A DNA stretch of 22,489 bases from positions 1 to 22,489 of the forward strand of contig CAZYKR010000036.1 in assembly GCA_964648005.1 (NCBI GenBank). Reading direction: 5' to 3'. Under the pieces are notes generated by a model. The model did not search any database and was not told the DNA's origin. It saw only the letters and a list, made by a program, of their open reading frames with translations. Origin of the DNA: JAGQTE01 sp964648005 (GTDB lineage Bacteria; Actinomycetota; Acidimicrobiia; Acidimicrobiales; Acidimicrobilacustridaceae). The position numbers were made by a program, and so were the translations under genes. Below are positions 19,867-22,489 of the stretch, piece by piece. Positions within the stretch are counted from its first letter, which is position 1; each line of letters begins with the position of its first letter.

Positions 19867-20886
19867 GTGCGCCGCCTCGTCCGACCTCGAACCGACCGGC
19901 GCTCCCGTCGCGTTGTGGCGCTCGCCGCGGTGCTGGTGGGGTCGCTGGCCGGATGCAGCCTCGCCTTCGGCGAGTCGGTGGCGCCGGCGCCGGCGATGGC
20001 GGAACTGACCGTGGGCGCGTCGCAGGCCCAGGGGCCGCGCGACCTCGAGGCCTACGCCGGGCTCGGGACGTGGGTCGACGTGTTCGACTTCGTCGACCGG
20101 TACGCCGGCGACCCACCGCCGCTCTCCGGTGCCGACGCCGACGCCATGGCCGACCGAGGCGTGCGCACCGTGTTCGTGCAAGCGACACGCTGGGATGACC
20201 AGTCGCCCGACGGCATCGTCGACCGGGCGGGGCTGCGGAGCTTCCTGGTCAACGCCCACCGACGCGGCATGCGGGTGGTCGGCTGGTACCTCCCGCACCT
20301 GGGCGATCTCGACCGCGACCTCGAGCGCGTGCGCCAGATCCTCGACTTCGAGGCGTCGGGCCATCGATTCGACGGCATCGGCATCGACATCGAGTGGACC
20401 GACGGTGTCGAGGACGTCGATGAGCGCAACGAACGGCTCGTCGAGCTGTCGCGTCGCATCGACGAGTTGGCAGGCGACGTCCCGGTGGCGGCGATCGTGT
20501 TGCCGGCCGTGCAGATCGAGGTGGTCAACCCCCGGTACTGGCCGAGCTTCCCGTACCGGGACCTGGCGCCGTACTACGACGTGTGGATGCCGATGGCCTA
20601 CTGGACGTTCCGGGACGAGCCGTACGGTGACGGCGGTGCGTTCGTGACCGAGAGCGTCGACCGCCTGCGCGCCAACCTCGGCGACCCGGATGCGTTGGTG
20701 GCGCCGATCGGCGGCATCGGCGACCTGGTGACGGAGCGCGACGTCACCCTGTTCGCCGAGTCGTTGGCGGCGGTCGGAGCCATCGGGGGGTCCTACTACG
20801 ACTGGGCGACCCTGCCGGACGAACGTCGGGCGCAGATCGCGGCGTCCTTCGCCGACGGGCCCGCCGCCGAGCTGCCGCGGCCGTGA
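19867..20886 (+). CDS. Lipoprotein with glycoside-hydrolase-like TIM barrel
   Basis: 339 residues from GTG 19867. The Arg-rich start (VRRLVRPRTDRRSRR) is followed by a hydrophobic segment and the lipobox LAGC with Cys30, a clear lipoprotein signal. The rest reads as a beta/alpha barrel, with strands at TWVDVFDF (68-75), TVFVQATRW (101-109), RVVGWYLP (136-143), FDGIGIDIEW (168-177), VWMPMAYW (239-246) and GGSYYDW (307-313). The acidic DGIGIDIEW after strand four, with D174 and E176, and the MPMAYW strand resemble GH18-, GH25- or GH114-like glycosidases. I cannot assign a family or substrate. It probably sits outside the membrane and may act on cell-wall or other glycans. A 22-nt gap separates it from the convergent unknown gene. 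Confidence 0.75.
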   Translation: MRRLVRPRTDRRSRRVVALAAVLVGSLAGCSLAFGESVAPAPAMAELTVGASQAQGPRDLEAYAGLGTWVDVFDFVDRYAGDPPPLSGADADAMADRGVRTVFVQATRWDDQSPDGIVDRAGLRSFLVNAHRRGMRVVGWYLPHLGDLDRDLERVRQILDFEASGHRFDGIGIDIEWTDGVEDVDERNERLVELSRRIDELAGDVPVAAIVLPAVQIEVVNPRYWPSFPYRDLAPYYDVWMPMAYWTFRDEPYGDGGAFVTESVDRLRANLGDPDALVAPIGGIGDLVTERDVTLFAESLAAVGAIGGSYYDWATLPDERRAQIAASFADGPAAELPRP

Positions 20887-20908
20887 CGCTCGGCCGGCGA
20901 CCGGGCCA

Positions 20909-21856
20909 TCAGCCCCACGGGAGGCGAGGGTCGCACCATGGGTCGAGGCCGAACGCCTCGACCATGGCGAGCAGGTCGGCGCGCAGTCGCTGCGCGGAAC
21001 GGTCATCCCAGCGGCGCTCGGCGGTGGCGGCGATGCGATCGATGTGCTGGCCGAGCGGCGGGCGCTCTTCGAGCACATAGCGGCTGTAGGAGCCGTCATC
21101 GAGCCAGGACGCGTGCCGATCGTACGGCGGGGCACCGGCCGGCTCAGCGTCGGCGTTGGCCTGGGCGATGGCCCGAACACTCGACCAGTCGTGGCGGTTG
21201 GCGTACGCCGCGGCGGCCGTCACGACCTGGCAGGTGCCGAGTGGGCCGTCGGGGTCGACCGGTCCGTCATCGCCGTCGATGATGGCCGGGTGCAGCCGGA
21301 CGGCGGTGTCCCAGCCGAGCGGTTCGTCGCTGGCTGCGGCGGCGTACTCGACGAGGCGGCACCACATCGATGCCCACAAGTGCGCGGTGGAGACCGCCGG
21401 CGGTGCCGTGGGCAGGCCGAGCGCCCGCCGGAGCACGTCGTCGATGTGGCCGCAGGCGGGGTCGTTCGCCGTACCGCTGCAACGAGTCCCGCCGAGGGCG
21501 CTGTGCCAATACAACGACTCCCAGGAGCCGTCGATCGCCACGCCGTGCATCATGCGCATCTCCTCGCCGTCGGCGACCGGATAGGTGCAGTCGGGGAGGG
21601 GGCGGGCGCGACCGGACCCGCAGAAGGCGACGGCGGCGAACAGCTCGCCGAGCGCCATGCCCATGATGCTGTCGACGGGGTTGGGGTCGTGGAGCTCGAC
21701 GAGCGCGACCATGCGACCGTCGGTTGCCTGCTCGGGGAAGCAGGCGAGTGTGGGCGCCTGGTAGGGATCGTCGGCCATGAGGTCCATGAACTGGGCCATG
21801 GCGGTGGGGGCGCCAGGGCCGTGGTGCGGCGGCGCCGTGATCGGGTCGGGGGACAT
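20909..21856 (-). CDS. Unknown protein, Cys-rich, 315 residues
   Basis: ATG 21856 is chosen for its GGAAGG ribosome binding site; the frame stays open upstream to 22411, but that part overlaps the next gene. No family recognised. The sequence is well mixed and looks like a real cytosolic protein: many Trp, no signal peptide or membrane helix. About eight Cys are spread along it (LACFPEQ, FCGSGR, DCTYP, RCSGTANDPACGH, MWCRL, GTCQVV, PWCDP). The CSG...ACGH pair may bind a metal, but this is a guess. The second half has helices around HDWSSVRAIAQANADAE and ends in GLDPWCDPRLPWG. It probably shares a transcript with the gene upstream on the same strand (gap 152 nt, 21857-22008, in which I see only the ribosome binding site). 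Confidence 0.7.
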   Translation of the reverse strand: MSPDPITAPPHHGPGAPTAMAQFMDLMADDPYQAPTLACFPEQATDGRMVALVELHDPNPVDSIMGMALGELFAAVAFCGSGRARPLPDCTYPVADGEEMRMMHGVAIDGSWESLYWHSALGGTRCSGTANDPACGHIDDVLRRALGLPTAPPAVSTAHLWASMWCRLVEYAAAASDEPLGWDTAVRLHPAIIDGDDGPVDPDGPLGTCQVVTAAAAYANRHDWSSVRAIAQANADAEPAGAPPYDRHASWLDDGSYSRYVLEERPPLGQHIDRIAATAERRWDDRSAQRLRADLLAMVEAFGLDPWCDPRLPWG

Positions 21857-22008
21857 GTGGTCGGCCTTCCGTGGAGGATCGGGAGGCGACCGCTCCGACC
21901 GGCGTCGGCACCAGGGGGTCACGAACCTGCAGGCCCCACGATGGCGCGCATCGCCGGAGGGTGCGAGCGGGTTTCGGGCGGCGAGGCCAGCGCCGTCCGA
22001 GACGACGG

Positions 22009-22467
22009 TCAGCGCAGCGGTGCGTACCCGGGGATGTCGGCGAGCGGCGTCGTCACCTGCACCTTGCACTCGGGATGACCCTGCAGCTTGCCGTGGGACC
22101 ACCGGATCTCGCAGTAGCCGTCGACGACGTGTCGCTGGTCGCCGTCGGCGATCTCGGCGCGCCAGTTCACCTGGGGCTGACCGGCGTGGGCATCGGCGAG
22201 GGTGAGCTTGCGCAGCACGAACCGCTCCCGCCAGCTGCGGGTGTCGGTGACCGCCAGCCGGACGGGGGTCGCGCCCTTGGTGCCGAGCAACCAGTACGGC
22301 CCGCCGGCGATCCGCAGCATGCGGAACAGCAGCTGCGTGCGCTGTGCCGGGCTCGATGCCGCCAGATGTCGTCGCCACCGCTGGGCCGTCTGCTCGCTGA
22401 CGGCCCGGCACAGCTCCAGGTAACCGTCGTGCTCCGCCGCGCTCGGCTCGGTGCTGCTGGTGACCAC
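22009..22467 (-). CDS. Unknown protein, 152 residues
   Basis: The frame is closed by TAG at 22477-22479, so GTG 22467 is the first usable start and the gene is complete in the window. No family recognised. The first third is helical (HDGYLELCRAVSEQTAQRWRR, then RTQLLFRMLRIAGG). The rest reads as alternating strands (PVRLAVTDT, RERFVLRKLTLADA, VNWRAEIADG, HVVDGYCEIRWSHGKL, CKVQVTTPL), suggesting a small helix-plus-beta-sheet fold. There is no signal peptide or membrane helix. It may be cotranscribed with the unknown gene at 20909-21856. Confidence 0.65.
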   Translation of the reverse strand: MVTSSTEPSAAEHDGYLELCRAVSEQTAQRWRRHLAASSPAQRTQLLFRMLRIAGGPYWLLGTKGATPVRLAVTDTRSWRERFVLRKLTLADAHAGQPQVNWRAEIADGDQRHVVDGYCEIRWSHGKLQGHPECKVQVTTPLADIPGYAPLR

Positions 22468-22489
22468 GCTGGTGCTCTATGCCGTGTAC

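Noticed and set aside
17886..20198. 770-codon plus-strand open frame opposite the LPXTG gene and thioesterase
   Set aside because: Low-complexity antisense of well-supported genes; the LPVTG sorting signal and the hotdog motif are on the minus strand.
19510..21180. 556-codon minus-strand open frame opposite the TIM-barrel lipoprotein
   Set aside because: The plus strand gives a signal peptide, lipobox and barrel strands; the minus frame has only antisense-like composition.

Overview
The window is GC-rich throughout and reads as chromosomal DNA of an actinomycete. The signs are an LPXTG surface protein, several lipoproteins, a DUF2505 protein, a C-terminally HD-like exopolyphosphatase and many apparently leaderless genes (a TANNNT hexamer 7-9 nt before the start codon). 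A member of the Acidimicrobiia is my best guess, but that is inference from gene style and not proven. I see no phage, transposase, CRISPR or plasmid genes.

Left part (1-3476): the tail of an unknown gene, a GT87-like membrane mannosyltransferase gene broken by a run of 27 G (probable assembly or sequencing error), a Ppx/GppA phosphatase overlapping it by 4 nt, and greA on the minus strand.

Branched-chain amino acid operon (3567-7441): leuB, ilvE and cimA, which together supply the first, a middle and the last step of isoleucine synthesis from pyruvate through citramalate. In front of leuB I find what looks like a complete classical attenuator. It has a promoter, a leaderless 13-codon leader peptide with Val-Val-Ile-Ile-Ile, a strong hairpin overlapping its stop codon, a competing antiterminator pairing, and an intrinsic terminator with a T-run. 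This is the most interesting result of the window.

Middle (7487-12957): a Pro/Glu-rich protein of unknown function, an epoxide-hydrolase-like lipoprotein bracketed by two related long hairpins, an L,D-transpeptidase lipoprotein, glutamyl-tRNA synthetase (gltX) and a YdcF/DUF218 membrane protein.

Right part (12975-22489): a large GT39-like membrane protein, tRNA-Gln(CUG) and tRNA-Glu(CUC), a secreted esterase, an SGNH-hydrolase lipoprotein, a small ribbon-helix-helix regulator with a palindromic operator candidate, and a DUF2505 protein. These are followed by an LPXTG-anchored surface protein, a hotdog thioesterase, a TIM-barrel lipoprotein and two unknown proteins. The LPXTG gene has an intergenic 5' leader that folds into a riboswitch-like arrangement: a closing stem followed directly by a perfect 10-bp hairpin burying the Shine-Dalgarno sequence. 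Much of the right half concerns the cell envelope.
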